Notes: generated by a model not told the origin, from the letters alone. 64,000 bases of DNA from Liopterus haemorrhoidalis (GCA_963971575.1 OZ020611.1:3224001-3288000), one strand, 5' to 3'. Counted from the first letter of the stretch, positions 21,151 to 32,697 are shown. Made by a program: numbers and translations.

Positions 21151-21232
21151 CATTCGTGGAGATCCATCGAAATCTCGAAATGTCAAAATCGGTATGATCA
21201 CAATACCTCCCTTATATATGTTGGCGGTCGGT

Positions 21233-22226
21233 AATAAACAAAATTAAATTATAAGTAGAATGATTTATAGCACAGATAATACAGAATATTATTTAAATTT
21301 GAGTTAAATTTTTGTATAGATAATTTTTGATTATTATGATTTGCTGAAATGGTTATAAGTATAGATAATTGCCCTTTTTGATACGAGAATAGAAGATATA
21401 GTAGATATTAGCCAATAATTATGACTACAAATAGCAAGACATCCGTTTCTGATATAGCCGTATATCAAAAGATGAAGATCTCAGAAAAATACACTTATAA
21501 ATAAAACATTTTCTTTCCTTTTATATTGGTGACACTTTACTATAATTGGTAGCATTTTGGCGAGAAACGTACGATATGACCGTGGTATAACTCATGCGAA
21601 TGCGACTGTTTCGCTTTTCATAATCTCGCTATTGTCGACATCCACCATACACACTCAACTACCGAGACACGAGACACCGATACAGATATTCTCTTTGTTT
21701 TCCGCTAAATCGACTATTTCAAAATATATGACTTAGCTTAGGTACTGAATAAAAATACGTTTATGTATGAGGACGATATTTTGTTGTTTACTATCAAAAT
21801 TAATATATGATAATACAGAGAAAACGGATGAAATATAACGATTTATTTGTTGTCTTGTTATTTCCTGAAATAATTGGCAAAGTTGAAAATACCTATCCAA
21901 GGTTACTAAATGTTTTTTCTCTGGTACTTATTCCCTCGCCCTTATGTTTCGTTTCAACATTTAAATTATCATAATTTTGTTATGATTTGTATATTTAATA
22001 AAATATCAAATATTGGACCATACAAGGGCGAGGTGAAAAGTTGTAGTGGGGTAATTATGGTATTGAATTAATAAATAAATAAAACACTCGGTTAGTTTCA
22101 CAAACATAAGTTTATTATAAGTCTATACGCATTCCGGCAGTGATGCCATCAACAGGAGTTTAAATTACAAACTGTAAGTAAATATATAACCTCGAAAAAA
22201 AAAAAAAAAACGTTTTGTGTTTTTCT
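21233..22226. other. AT-rich stretch with one reverse transcriptase scrap
   Basis: Apart from the fragment at 21330-21500 no feature is supported. A poly-A run at about 22195-22211 may mark a retroposon tail. Confidence 0.4.
21330..21500 (+). pseudogene. Reverse transcriptase fragment, same family as 30490-30950
   Basis: The frame FAEMVISIDNCPF, a decayed YADDMV motif, is followed by about 140 bases nearly identical to the inverse complement of 30490-30630, including ATTAGCCAATAATTATGACT. The two are two copies of one retrotransposon family in opposite orientation. Confidence 0.75.
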
Positions 22227-22345
22227 TCAAAATATGCTGATACGGCATCTTTTACTTTTTCTCGTAAATTTCTTCCCTCGAAACTCTTTTTTCAGTTTCG
22301 GGAACAAATAATAGTCTGACGGGGCCAGATATGGACTGTAGGACC
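22227..22345 (-). pseudogene. Mariner transposase C-terminal fragment
   Basis: Minus-strand translation: YSPYLAPSDYYLFPKLKKEF then RGKKFTRKSKR and a stop at 22227. YSPDLAPSDYxLF is the third catalytic block of mariner transposases; here the Asp of SPD is Tyr but the catalytic Asp of PSD is kept. The 17-bp sequence at its 5' edge recurs inverted at 22378-22394. Confidence 0.8.
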
Positions 22346-22399
22346 AGTATGGACTTTTCAAACTTTAAACCACCCTCCCTACAGTCCATATCTGACTAT

Positions 22400-22523
22400 T
22401 GATTGATGTAACAGACAAAATATGATTAAATTATAGAACTATGAGTATTTATTTTCCAATATTATTATTCAAATTTGAAAAATTGAAAAATGTTAAAAGT
22501 TGCAATCTTTATGGCCAATACTG
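22400..22523. repeat. Isolated right end of a Tc1 element
   Basis: About 125 bases ending TATGGCCAATACTG, followed by TA, are the inverse complement of the left end of the Tc1 element at 23297. It has no partner transposase on its left, where a mariner scrap begins, so it is a remnant of a second copy. Confidence 0.8.
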
Positions 22524-22525
22524 TA

Positions 22526-23109
22526 TATCTTTGAATAAATTTGGAAAGTTAGAACTACTCACGTAACCTTTGGCACTACAAAGAAATGTCACAAAAATAT
22601 GTGTGCAAATTATGTTAATGATACCCATTATTTTTTAATTTTCGTTAATTTTAAAACCGGATGATCAAAATATAAAATGATATAAACAACAAAATTTATG
22701 TTTGACAATATTAGCAAGATATAACATAAATGAATTAATATTCACGCAATCGAGAGTGAAATAATAAATGTACGTCGAATACTTATAGGGAAATAAATTT
22801 AAGATCGTAGAGCCGCGGTGGTCAATTTTGAAACGTAGGTAAAGGGTCTTTAATGTTATTGTAACATAGCTGTGAAAGCAAAATTATAGAAATAAATATA
22901 TTTTACATTATTTTGTGAACCTGTTATTTCTATTTTATCAACAAGTAAGTATATACAAATATTTATAAAGCCATTTTTTGCATGACACGTCTCTAAAAAA
23001 ATTAAATACTATATTTTGTGATATAGGTTATGGTGATAAAATTTTGTGCAATGGATTATTTCAAGTATATAGATGGAAATAAAATTTCACGCGTTTTATA
23101 TGAAGTTAA
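22526..23109. other. AT-rich stretch, no gene
   Basis: No ORF or repeat boundary was identified. Confidence 0.5.
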
Positions 23110-23294
23110 GAAAGTGTAAGCAAATTTTCAACCAATGGCCCACTTTTTTTCAAATTTTACTTTTCTAATCCAAGCTTTACGACGATTTACAACATCCTCG
23201 ATTCCAAGTTTTGTTATTAATTTAACATTGTCTGAAGTGGGTGGAAATCTGTGGAAAGATAATTCAGGGTTCCTCTTTTGCCTTGACTTGCACA
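23110..23294 (-). pseudogene. THAP-domain fragment truncated by the Tc1 insertion
   Basis: Minus-strand frame: CKSRQKRNPELSFHRFPP, then LITKLGIEDVVNRRKAWIRK and KVKFEKKWAIG before a stop. SFHRFP and the conserved Trp (RKAWIRKV) are typical THAP core residues; the first Cys pair falls at the Tc1 insertion (TA at 23295-23296) and the His of C2CH is missing. It is open within the fragment and could be a spliced exon of a host THAP gene or of a THAP-bearing transposase. It is distinct from the THAP pseudogene at 13112. Confidence 0.65.
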
Positions 23295-23576
23295 TACAGT
23301 ATTGGCCATGAAGATAGCAACTTTAACATTTTTCAATTTTTAAAATTTTAATAACATTGGAAAATAAATACTCTTAGTTCTATAATTTAATCATATTTTG
23401 TCTGGTACATCAATCAATAGTCAAATAATCTGACTTACAGATTAATAATAAATTATTTCTTCATTTTTGCTTGGACAAAAATATTGCAACTACTTGAATT
23501 TTCTTGTTATATGCAGATTTTATCCATAAATAATATGTTTTGCACAAGTAATATTTCAGTTTATATTTGTCAATCA

Positions 23577-24590
23577 TGGGTCGTAGTAAAACTGTTTCAA
23601 GTGAAATTAGAAACTTTCTGGTTTTAAAGACGGGCTGCTGCAAAATTTGATTTCACAAAATTGAAATGTTCATAAATCTACTGTATCGCGAATTATAAAA
23701 CGATTTCGAGAAGAAGGTACGTTTGAAGTTTCAAAAATTCCAGGACGGCCACGAAAAACTACAAAACGAACTGATAAAAAAATGATTTATTTATCTACCA
23801 ATAACCCCTGTCTGTCATCGGAGAAAATTTTGGGCATTTTGCCACAAATAGATCAAGCAAACATCTCAACAAGAACTATTCGCAGAAGATTAGTTAGTGA
23901 GGGTCTTTTTAGTCGCCGTCCTGCTAAAAAAACACTTATATTCAAAAAGAATGTGAAGGCCCGATTAGAATTTGCTAAAAATCATATTGACTGAACTTTG
24001 GATCAATGGAAAAAAGTTATTTTTAGTGATGAATCTAAGTTCAATTTGTTTAAAAGTGATGGTGTAAGTTACGTTAGGAGGCCTGCTAATAAAAGATTAG
24101 TTCAAAATACACCTTGCCAACAGTTAAACATGGCGGAAGTCGTGTGATTTTATGGTGCTGTTTCTCGGGATATGGTATGGGTCCTCTATACCACATTGAA
24201 GGAATAATGGATCGATTTAAATATAAAGACATCCTTCAGAATGTTATGGAACCTTATTCTGATGAGTTAATGCCTTTAAAACATATTTTTCAGCATGATA
24301 ATGACCCAAAACATTCTTCAAAGTTGGTCAAAAAATGGTTCGAGGATTCAAAAATTAATGTAATGACTTGGCCGTCAAAGTCACCCGATTTAAATCCAAT
24401 AGAAAACTTTTGGGAGATTGTCGACAGAAAGATTAGAAACAAAACGCATTCAAATATTGAAGATTTGTTTAAAGCTTTGCAGGGTGCCTGGTCTAATATT
24501 GATAATGAAATGATCACGAAATTAATAGAATCAATGTCGAAAAGATGTCGGGAAGTTATAAATACGGTTGGTTGCTATACAAAATATTAA
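23577..24590 (+). pseudogene. Tc1 transposase, DD34E, inactivated
   Basis: Start ATG 23577 (MGRSKTVSSEI). N-terminal helix-turn-helix with VHKSTVSRIIKRFREEG and a GRPRKT hinge, then WKKVIFSDESKFNLF (first Asp), IFQHDNDPKHSSK (second Asp) and SPDLNPIENFWEIV (Glu), with 34 residues between the last two: DD34E. The gene has a stop near 23649, a TGA in place of the usual Trp at about 23992 (ID*TLDQWKK) and a frameshift near 24110. The frame from 24114 to 24590 is intact. All catalytic residues remain. Confidence 0.92.
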
Positions 24591-24743
24591 ATATGATCTG
24601 TTAATAATAATTCATTTTCTAAATTTATAAAAAAAAGATTTTTTTAAGAGCAGCTATCTTTATGTCCAGGTAAAAATAATAAATGCTATAAAAAAATAGA
24701 ATTTACTATTAGAATTTAATTTTTTACTATAATATATGTAGAG

Positions 24744-26253
<1,510 letters not shown>

Positions 26254-26365
26254 ATGTAGAGGATTGTTAAAGGTAAGAATTACATTTTTTAATTTTAAAA
26301 ATATTGAATAGAATAAAAATAATAGAGGATTATCAAAAGTTGCTATCTTTATGGACAATCCTGTA

Positions 26366-26984
26366 CAATAAATGGCCAATACGTGATTTTTTTAGGCCTA
26401 CTCTGGTAATTTTATTTTTTTAATCACAAGTTATAAAACACAGTTAAACCAAGTCTTATGAAGTAAGAGTTTTTTTTATAGTGTATACAATATTTAAAAT
26501 ATTTCATTAGTGTTTAGTATTAATGAGTTATGTATAGTTAACGAATCCATTATCCCAAAATTTAATAATGTATATAGTCCATTAAGTAACGAGATTTAAT
26601 ACCAATCATAAAATATTTAAAACACACCTCATACACTCCCTTATCCTCGACCTCAAGTCTCCTCCATACGACATGGCTCGCCCATCACACCACGTCCAAC
26701 AACTTTTTATCTGACGCTAAAAAACCCTTTGATAACATCACGTGATTCCCGAATTACTCATTAATCTACGTTGAATTTTTTAATTAGTTTTTATTTTGGA
26801 AGGGTTTAGGGTGCTTTTAACTTAAATTTTAATAAAAACGAAATTTACCTTATTCATATTTTATAACCTACATCAAAATATTATATTTAAGATTTACATC
26901 TTATAAGCTGCTATTATAATATTTGAATATAGGGTTTTGTTAGAAACAGGCGTTGAAAACGTATCAGGAGGTAAATACAACAAA
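26366..26984. other. AT-rich stretch, no gene
   Basis: No ORF with recognisable content; 26640-26760 is less AT-rich but has no coding signature. Confidence 0.5.
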
Positions 26985-27110
26985 ACCCGGTTTTTCCAAC
27001 TTCTGGTAAAGATTTGCACGCACCAGATCGTTGATTTTCTGCATGCGGGAGTCAACAGTTGAAGTCGAAGGCCTTCCTGGTCAAGGACCATCTTTAATTG
27101 ACTGACGACC
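26985..27110 (-). pseudogene. Mariner transposase N-terminal fragment
   Basis: Minus strand: PGRPSTSTVDSRMQKINDLV then RANLYQKL. The GRPSTS hinge followed by a V/I-NDLVRAN helix matches the link between the two helix-turn-helix motifs of mariner transposases. Only about 40 codons remain, with a stop before PGRPS. Confidence 0.55.
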
Positions 27111-27232
27111 ACTTTTAAATCGTGAAAAAAATGGTAAAACTTGTTGTAAATGGTTATCAATCTAATGTAAAAATAATCAATTCCGGTGTGCCACAGGGAA
27201 GCACCTTGGCCCTCTTCTATTTATCATTTTTA

Positions 27233-27276
27233 GGGTTTTGTAGGTAAGACAAAAAACCATTATACCGTCATTTTGT

Positions 27277-27338
<62 letters not shown>

Positions 27339-28302
27339 TCGGTAAAAATTGTAGCCAAACGGCTTAACCTAGAGAGTTGAAATTTGGCATGCTTATACAA
27401 CTCTTTGACCCGCACATAGGAAAAATACTAAAACATCTAAAAAACATATCTCCCTAAAAATATAATCAAATATGTGCTCATCGAAAATAAAAATATTTTT
27501 TTATAATTCTGAGTAGGGTATCAAATACGTGGATTAATGATAAAAAAATTATTTTTGCAAGATAAATTATTTTGAAGCGATTTTTGCCAAAATTGTGCAA
27601 AAAAAAATTTGTCCCACACCCTGTAGCCCAGATGGTTTAAACTAAAAATCTGAAAAAATTCTAAGTAATGTACATTGGTGTGAACCGGAATAGTACAACC
27701 GAAATTTTTGATCAGATTATATTTTTGGAAAAAAACGCTTTTTTTGTGTTTTTTGGCTAATAATGTACACAAGTTATAGCTTTGTAACACGCGCGAATGG
27801 TAGGCTTATCCTGGTGTAGTGGTACTGTCGGTGGCTTTTTCACCCAAGTAAGTCAGTTCGATCCCCACGAGAAGAGATAATATTTTTTTTGCTTTTTTTT
27901 TTTGCATTTTTATGTTTTAAATATTTTTTCAAAATTCTAATTATATTTTGGCAAATATTGCATTTAATTTTTAAAAGCGTAAATTTAATAACCAGTGGAA
28001 ATTGTTGAAATTATAATTAAATTCTGTTTCAATGTACACGAAATCAGAGGGGGGGAGCTTATAACAACCAATGAAAGCTATAGGCGCAATTTTCAAAATC
28101 TTAAAGAACCTTGCTATATATATAAAAAAAAAATACTGCACATATTTTGAAACCTAAATAATGGTATTAGGAGTTCGAATTAAAAATAACAAAAAAAAAT
28201 TTTTTTTAATATAAAATTTGTTTTGGCATACCAAATAATCATCATTCACTTACTAAATACCTGCAAAACCCTGCAATGTGTGAAAATTCACACTTCACAT
28301 CA
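27233..28302 (+). mobile_element. 1.07-kb dispersed repeat with tRNA-like core (copy A)
   Basis: Starts GGGTTTTGTAGGTAAGAC and ends with the hairpin GTGTGAAAATTCACAC plus TTCACATCA. It is flanked by ATTTTTA (27226-27232) and ATTTTTTA (28303-28310), a probable target duplication, and splits a reverse transcriptase between IIF and INDI. It contains a (GTCT)n run (about 27280-27338) and a tRNA-like box A/box B pair at 27812-27866. No long ORF has a known domain and no terminal inverted repeats are obvious. Other copies: 15960-16396, 44788-45668, 62350-62480. Confidence 0.8.
27812..27866 (+). promoter_or_regulatory. tRNA-like pol III box A/box B pair
   Basis: TGGTGTAGTGG (box A-like, 27812-27822) and GTTCGATCCCC (box B-like, 27856-27866) have tRNA-like spacing. 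No full cloverleaf is evident, so this is a tRNA-derived internal promoter relic, not a tRNA gene. The equivalent place in copy B (about 45203-45257) has TAGCGTAGTGCG and GTTCGATTCC. Confidence 0.55.
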
Positions 28303-28569
28303 ATTTTTTATTAATGACATCTTATCTTGTTTTCATTACTGTAACTTCCTTCTCTTTGCTGACGATCTAAAAATCTTTCTACAAATTTTATCTCTCCAAC
28401 ATTGTTCTCAAGTTCAATCTGATTTAAATAGATTATCTATATTTCTAAATATCAATAAATTAAATGTAAATATTTCTAAATATTCTAAAATATCCTTTAC
28501 AAGAAACAGAAGTATTGATTTCAACTATAACTTAAACGGTGGTATTATCCCGCAAGTTTCAATTGTTAA

Positions 28570-29924
28570 CCCTTTACTGCATGAATTTTTATTTTTGGCA
28601 GAAATAATTCATGAGCATTAGGAATTGGTTCTTATTAATAGAAAAATTAATTAAAAAAATATATTTAAAATATTAATTATTATTTTTATGAAAAAATAAG
28701 AATTAAAATAATTATTTAGAGTTTGCGCCATACATGGAACATTATGATTCTACATTATGTTACAAAAGAAAATGATTCCGTATTATTTGCTCGTCAATTG
28801 CTAGGTGTTCTTCATTAAGAATTAAAAGCAGTCGCCCTCGAATTTTTGAAAGAAAAGGTCGTATCTTCAAGTTGTCCTTTCTCAATAAATTCATAGTTAT
28901 CGTTGAAGTGCAAATTTCGCTTGATATCCTCAAATCTATTTTAGCCCATTACTAGAGATACTGCAGAATCCATTGCTGTGTATGTGGCATATATTGTCAA
29001 ATATATGAAATAATTTAAATATTATTATAAATGAATTTAAATACAAATTAAACTAAATACAACTCTGTTAATTTACAAATTTAGTTAATTTATATATTAT
29101 CAGATTTTCACGAACACAGGGCATCCACATCTTAGGAATAACTTACTATGCACTAAACTGACCCGTGTTTTAACACGTAACTCTTGTCATGAAAGTCTTC
29201 CACGGATTGTTTTTATATATTTCATATATAAGGAACTAAAAGTTCTTAAAGAATAATTAAGTAAGAAGTAGTAATTAGTAATCAGTACTCTTGTGACTAT
29301 AATCAATTGTGCATTGACCAACGATGGGCCTACAAAGCCGTGGTTATGTAAGTACAGTTTAAAATTATATTTTTGTATTTGCTCCAGATGTGTCTCACAA
29401 CTTTAATGGAATTTATTCCATTTGAGTAAAACTCTTACGATCCGGAATTAATTAGTTAATTCAATTATTGTGTCACTAGGTTGTACCTAAGCCCTACCTA
29501 GAGCCCTTATTTTAAGTTATTATTGTTTGTCCAATGATAGGGACTAATTATTATTATGCTATGAATTGTTCATTATAATTTGTCGGTATACAGAGTGATA
29601 AATTCAGTCTCGATACCTTAATTTCATTGTTGTACGACAACGATTTATCGATTTGTGTATCGACTTGTATTGTAATAAGGTGTTATCTAATTAGTACACC
29701 CTTAATCTGGCCAGTACTGTTAGTAATTATAAATTGTATTCTTTTATTCCTATTAATAAATTAGTATATAGAATTTATATTCTTTTATTCATACAAACCC
29801 CCCAAAACCAACCTAGGCGTGATAATATGAACATTCATGAAGTAACTTTCTGATTCAGTTTTAAAAGTAAAATAAAAAATCAAAATCGGAATGTGCCATA
29901 TATGGCACACTATGCAGTAAAGGG
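28570..29924. mobile_element. piggyBac-type element (non-autonomous) at TTAA
   Basis: Both ends begin CCCTTTACTGCAT as inverted repeats and are flanked by TTAA (28566-28569, 29925-29928), the piggyBac signature. Next to the right end is TGCCATATATGGCA, a palindrome. The 1355-bp interior has no transposase ORF. Setting aside the element with one TTAA restores the reverse transcriptase reading QVSIVKDLGV. The region 28980-29800 inside it is unexplained and ends with AATAAA-like and T-rich signals, possibly a further nested element. Confidence 0.92.
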
Positions 29925-30489
29925 TTAAAGATCTAGGTGTACATTTTGATACTAAATTGATATTTGACATACATATTATAAAAAAATCTTATAAAATGCT
30001 TGTATTTATATCTAGAATCGGAAAGGATTTTAAATCCTATAATATACTCCTATCACTTTAATTTTCTGTAGTAAGAAGTCAGTTGGAATTTTGTACCGTA
30101 TGTTGGTCTCCTCAATATTTTGTATATATTAAACGAATTGAGAATATACAAAAAAGATTTTTAAAAATATTAAATTTTAGATTTGAAAATGTGAAACTCA
30201 ATCTGTTATCTTTAGAAAACAGAAAAATTCTGCATAATATAAGTTTTTGTTTTAAAATTTTCAACAGTATTATTGATGTCCATCTTCTAAATAAATTGAA
30301 CTTCAAAATCCCAATTTACAATACTAGATTTAGTGAACATTGATCTTTGCTTTTTAGTAAAACTAATTCTGCCTATAATTCACCAATTAATCGCATTTCT
30401 TTACATGTAACATAAAACTGAATATGATAACTTTCTTGATATTTTCTCCACCAATTATATCACCTTTAAGAAAAATTTCATCCAATTTC

Positions 30490-30950
30490 ACCCATTTCAT
30501 CCAATTTTGATATACGGCTATATCAGAAACAGATGTCTTGCTATTTGTAGTCATAATTATTGGCTAATATCTACTATATCTTCTATTGTCGTATCAAAAA
30601 GGGCAATTATCTATACTTATAACCATTTCATCCGCATAGCAAAATTCTGTTACATTCATGTTTTCCACAGAGTATTCTTTTATGTTTTGCCTTACGTCTT
30701 TTATGGCGTAATCTAGTACCAGAGAAAACATTACTGGAATGAGTACGTATCTTTCTCTGCGTTCGTTTTTAGTTCGCGATAGTTCATTTCGTGTTCTTAC
30801 ATAATTATTGCTATCTGTATACAAATTTTTAATATTTTTGATAATGTTTTCATTAATACTTCTGTTTTTAAGTATCGTCCAAACGTCTTCTCTTTTCACT
30901 TGGTCGAAAGCTTTCTCTAAATCTATTAAGCTTAGGTGGATTTGTTTTAA
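30490..30950 (-). pseudogene. Non-LTR reverse transcriptase fragment
   Basis: Minus strand: LIDLEKAFDQVKREDVWTIL, IKNIKNLYTDSNNYVRTRNE, FSLVLDYAIKDVRQ and FCYADEMVISIDN. The catalytic YADD is altered to YADE, and the expected GVRQGCVLSP block before FSLVLD has decayed (ERYVLIPVM). The 30490-30630 part is shared, inverted, with 21330-21500. Confidence 0.85.
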
Positions 30951-31729
30951 GTGATTTCTCCCTCAATTGCCGCAGTACGAATATTGGGTAGTGCACCTCT
31001 TTGGTCTAAATTCATATTGCGAGTAGATACAAATTTACTTAAAATCTTTCATTATTTGTTGAACGCAGAATGTTTTTAATTATTTTGTAGCTACCTATTC
31101 AACATCTGACGTTGTTAACGTATTTGAAATATCTGTATTGAAAATTTAAATGGAATTTTGATATTTGTATTTGTATGGTAAAACCTGGCCAATTATCTAG
31201 TGTTATCGAGATATGATTTGAAATTTTTGCAGTAATACAGTTGGTATCTTGTTGTGAATGTTGGCAATTATATCGGAATGTTAGCAATATAAAAGGAAGT
31301 AAAATGTTTTATTCATAAATCAGTTAGTGTTGTACAGAGTCGAACAGGACAGACATAGACACACTGCCCGGGTATTTCCGATTGTGAAATACAAGCCAAA
31401 TTGAATGCCGTCCGTTCGGTCGTAGCGATAACGTGATATCTAGTAAATCCATTTAATTGACACGATGCATCAAATATCTACCCGCTATACTCTATACTCT
31501 ATGCCATGGAATGATACCAGACAGTGGATGATATTTAGGAAAGGCCAGGATGATATCGTTATAGCTTCATTTGTTTTAACGTGTTTTGTTTGAATCCTGC
31601 GAAGGTTTTGCATTTTCAGGTGGAAAAGACACTTCCAGGGATGGAGATATATGGAAACTAATGAAACTTAAGCTTCGGGACACGCTTCGGGACACGAATG
31701 CTTCATAATTAAAGAAAAAGAAAAAAATT
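30951..31729. other. Gene-free flank
   Basis: No supported gene. CTTCGGGACACG is present twice in direct succession at about 31673-31697. The stretch ends at the target site of the next retrotransposon (AAAAGGACCT, 31730-31739). Confidence 0.5.
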
Positions 31730-31739
31730 AAAAGGACCT

Positions 31740-32631
31740 GGGATGGAAGGAATGGGAGAAGGTAGAACGAGTACAGGAGAGATATTTAAGATGGATCTTA
31801 GGGGTAGATAGAACGACACCAGGGTATATTGTAAGAGAGGAACTGAAAAGGGATAAGATGAAAGTGAGTACAGGAAGGAGGGCGGTTAAGTACGAAGAGA
31901 AAGTTAGAATAAAAACAGACAAAAAAATAATGAGGGAATGCTGGGAAGAAAGAGCCAGAGAGGAACAGAAAGGAAGATGGTACGCATGGGGGGAGATGAG
32001 AAAAGAGTATTACTGGAGATGCGGAGTGGATACGACAGAGGTGGAATGGAGAAAAAAATACGGGATAAGCGTGATTGAGGAGTTGTGGAGGAGGGATAAG
32101 GAAGTGGGGGAGCAAGAAAGGACAGTAAGAATAGACAATTCAAGGAGCGCAGGGAGATATAAGGAGGTCAGAACTATAGGGGTACCAAGCTACTTGAGGG
32201 GAGAAAGAGGAAGGTCAGAAGGGAGAGTTAGGAGGATTGCGAGACTAAGGTGCGGGAATGAAGAGAGAAGGAATAGATATTGGAGGAGACAGGAGGATAA
32301 GATGTGCAGAATGTGCGGGGAGGAGGAGGAAGATATAGAGCACCTCGCGAAGAGGTGTAGAGAGATGACAGTATGGTCGGGCAGCACATTAGACCTGTTG
32401 CACGAAGATGGAAGGGGAAAGAGGTGGGCGAGAGAATAAGAGGCAAGAAGGATGGAGATTGGGGAAGGATAACAGGAAGGGGAAACGGAAAGAAGAAAGA
32501 AAATAGAAAAAATATTGTAAAATGTAAATTGTATTGGATGTTATTGTTATGTATTTTTGGATTGATTATTTTATTTTTTATTTTATTTTTATTTTTGTCA
32601 CCCTGAACGCCGCAAGGCCTAGGGGAATAAA

Positions 32632-32687
<56 letters not shown>
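31740..32687 (+). mobile_element. 5'-truncated non-LTR retrotransposon with 10-bp target duplication
   Basis: AAAAGGACCT directly precedes (31730-31739) and follows (32688-32697) this 948-bp unit, showing target-primed insertion. The 3' end has GCCTAGGGGAATAAAGAAT and then an uninterrupted AT repeat (about 32635-32687) serving as tail. The unit begins mid-coding, a classic 5' truncation. Confidence 0.92.
31741..32439 (+). CDS. C-terminal region of an R1-like retrotransposon ORF2 with CCHC knuckle
   Basis: The frame is open from the truncation point to the stop at 32437-32439. It reads WKEWEKVERVQERYLRWILG, VDRTTPGYIVREELKRDK, a long Arg/Glu-rich region (likely helical), and CRMCGEEEEDIEHLAKRC, a C-x2-C-x8-H-x4-C knuckle near the end. 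No reverse transcriptase motif remains, so the fragment cannot self-mobilise. It is better preserved than its relative at 9400-10184. The strong purine bias of the coding strand is characteristic of this stretch and leaves long shadow frames on the other strand. Confidence 0.8.
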   Translation, partial: GWKEWEKVERVQERYLRWILGVDRTTPGYIVREELKRDKMKVSTGRRAVKYEEKVRIKTDKKIMRECWEERAREEQKGRWYAWGEMRKEYYWRCGVDTTEVEWRKKYGISVIEELWRRDKEVGEQERTVRIDNSRSAGRYKEVRTIGVPSYLRGERGRSEGRVRRIARLRCGNEERRNRYWRRQEDKMCRMCGEEEEDIEHLAKRCREMTVWSGSTLDLLHEDGRGKRWARE

Positions 32688-32692
<5 letters not shown>

Positions 32693-32697
32693 GACCT

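Larger units (their letters stand above)
19161..21232 (-). mobile_element. GACAGACA-family repeat, copy 1, split by a retrotransposon
   Basis: Read on the minus strand, this repeat parallels 49265-49877. One end has CAGCTGTGGCCACCACAGCA then CCGACCGCCATCAT (from 19161); the other has TATATGTTGGCGGTCGGT ending at 21232. ACCGACCGCCA occurs inverted near both ends. The middle contains a CAGA/ACGG microsatellite (about 19595-19700). Between AGCTCAATT (to 19749) and ATTCGTGGAG (from 21151) a retrotransposon is inserted; copy 2 has this junction uninterrupted. It encodes no protein. Target duplication is not clear for this copy. Confidence 0.8.
27131..30480 (+). pseudogene. Jockey/CR1-like reverse transcriptase split by two insertions
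   Basis: Three pieces form one gene. Piece 1 (27131-27232): VVNGYQSNVKIINSGVPQGS, with a one-base deletion before GPLLFIIF. Piece 2 (28303-28569): FINDIL, LLFADDLKIFLQI (FADD), DLNRLSIFLNINKLNVN, ending IIPQVSIV. Piece 3 (29925-30480): KDLGVHFDTKLIF, SQLEFCTVCWSPQYF and IENIQKRFLKILNF. The frame is continuous across each insertion when one target duplication is retained. Stops occur at about 30058 and after 30340. The 5' end and tail are not recognised. The element at 53936-55290 has similar blocks. Confidence 0.88.

Noticed and set aside
24657..24672. Right end of the Tc1 element at CAGGTA (24670)
   Set aside because: The motif near 26333-26363 matches the left end far better, and a similar inner motif exists on the left side, so this is read as the inner repeat; the alternative is not excluded.
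27840..27870. tRNA gene call at the box B-like motif
   Set aside because: The flanking sequence does not form acceptor, D and T stems; the copies vary freely, so it is a tRNA-derived relic in a repeat.
28980..29800. Possible solo LTR (TGTC...TACA) inside the piggyBac-type element
   Set aside because: Neither end could be paired with a 4-6 bp target duplication, and no primer-binding site or polypurine tract is attached.
31798..32387. Long minus-strand frames opposite 31741-32439
   Set aside because: They are shadows of the purine-rich retrotransposon ORF and have Pro/Ser/Leu-rich low-complexity content.
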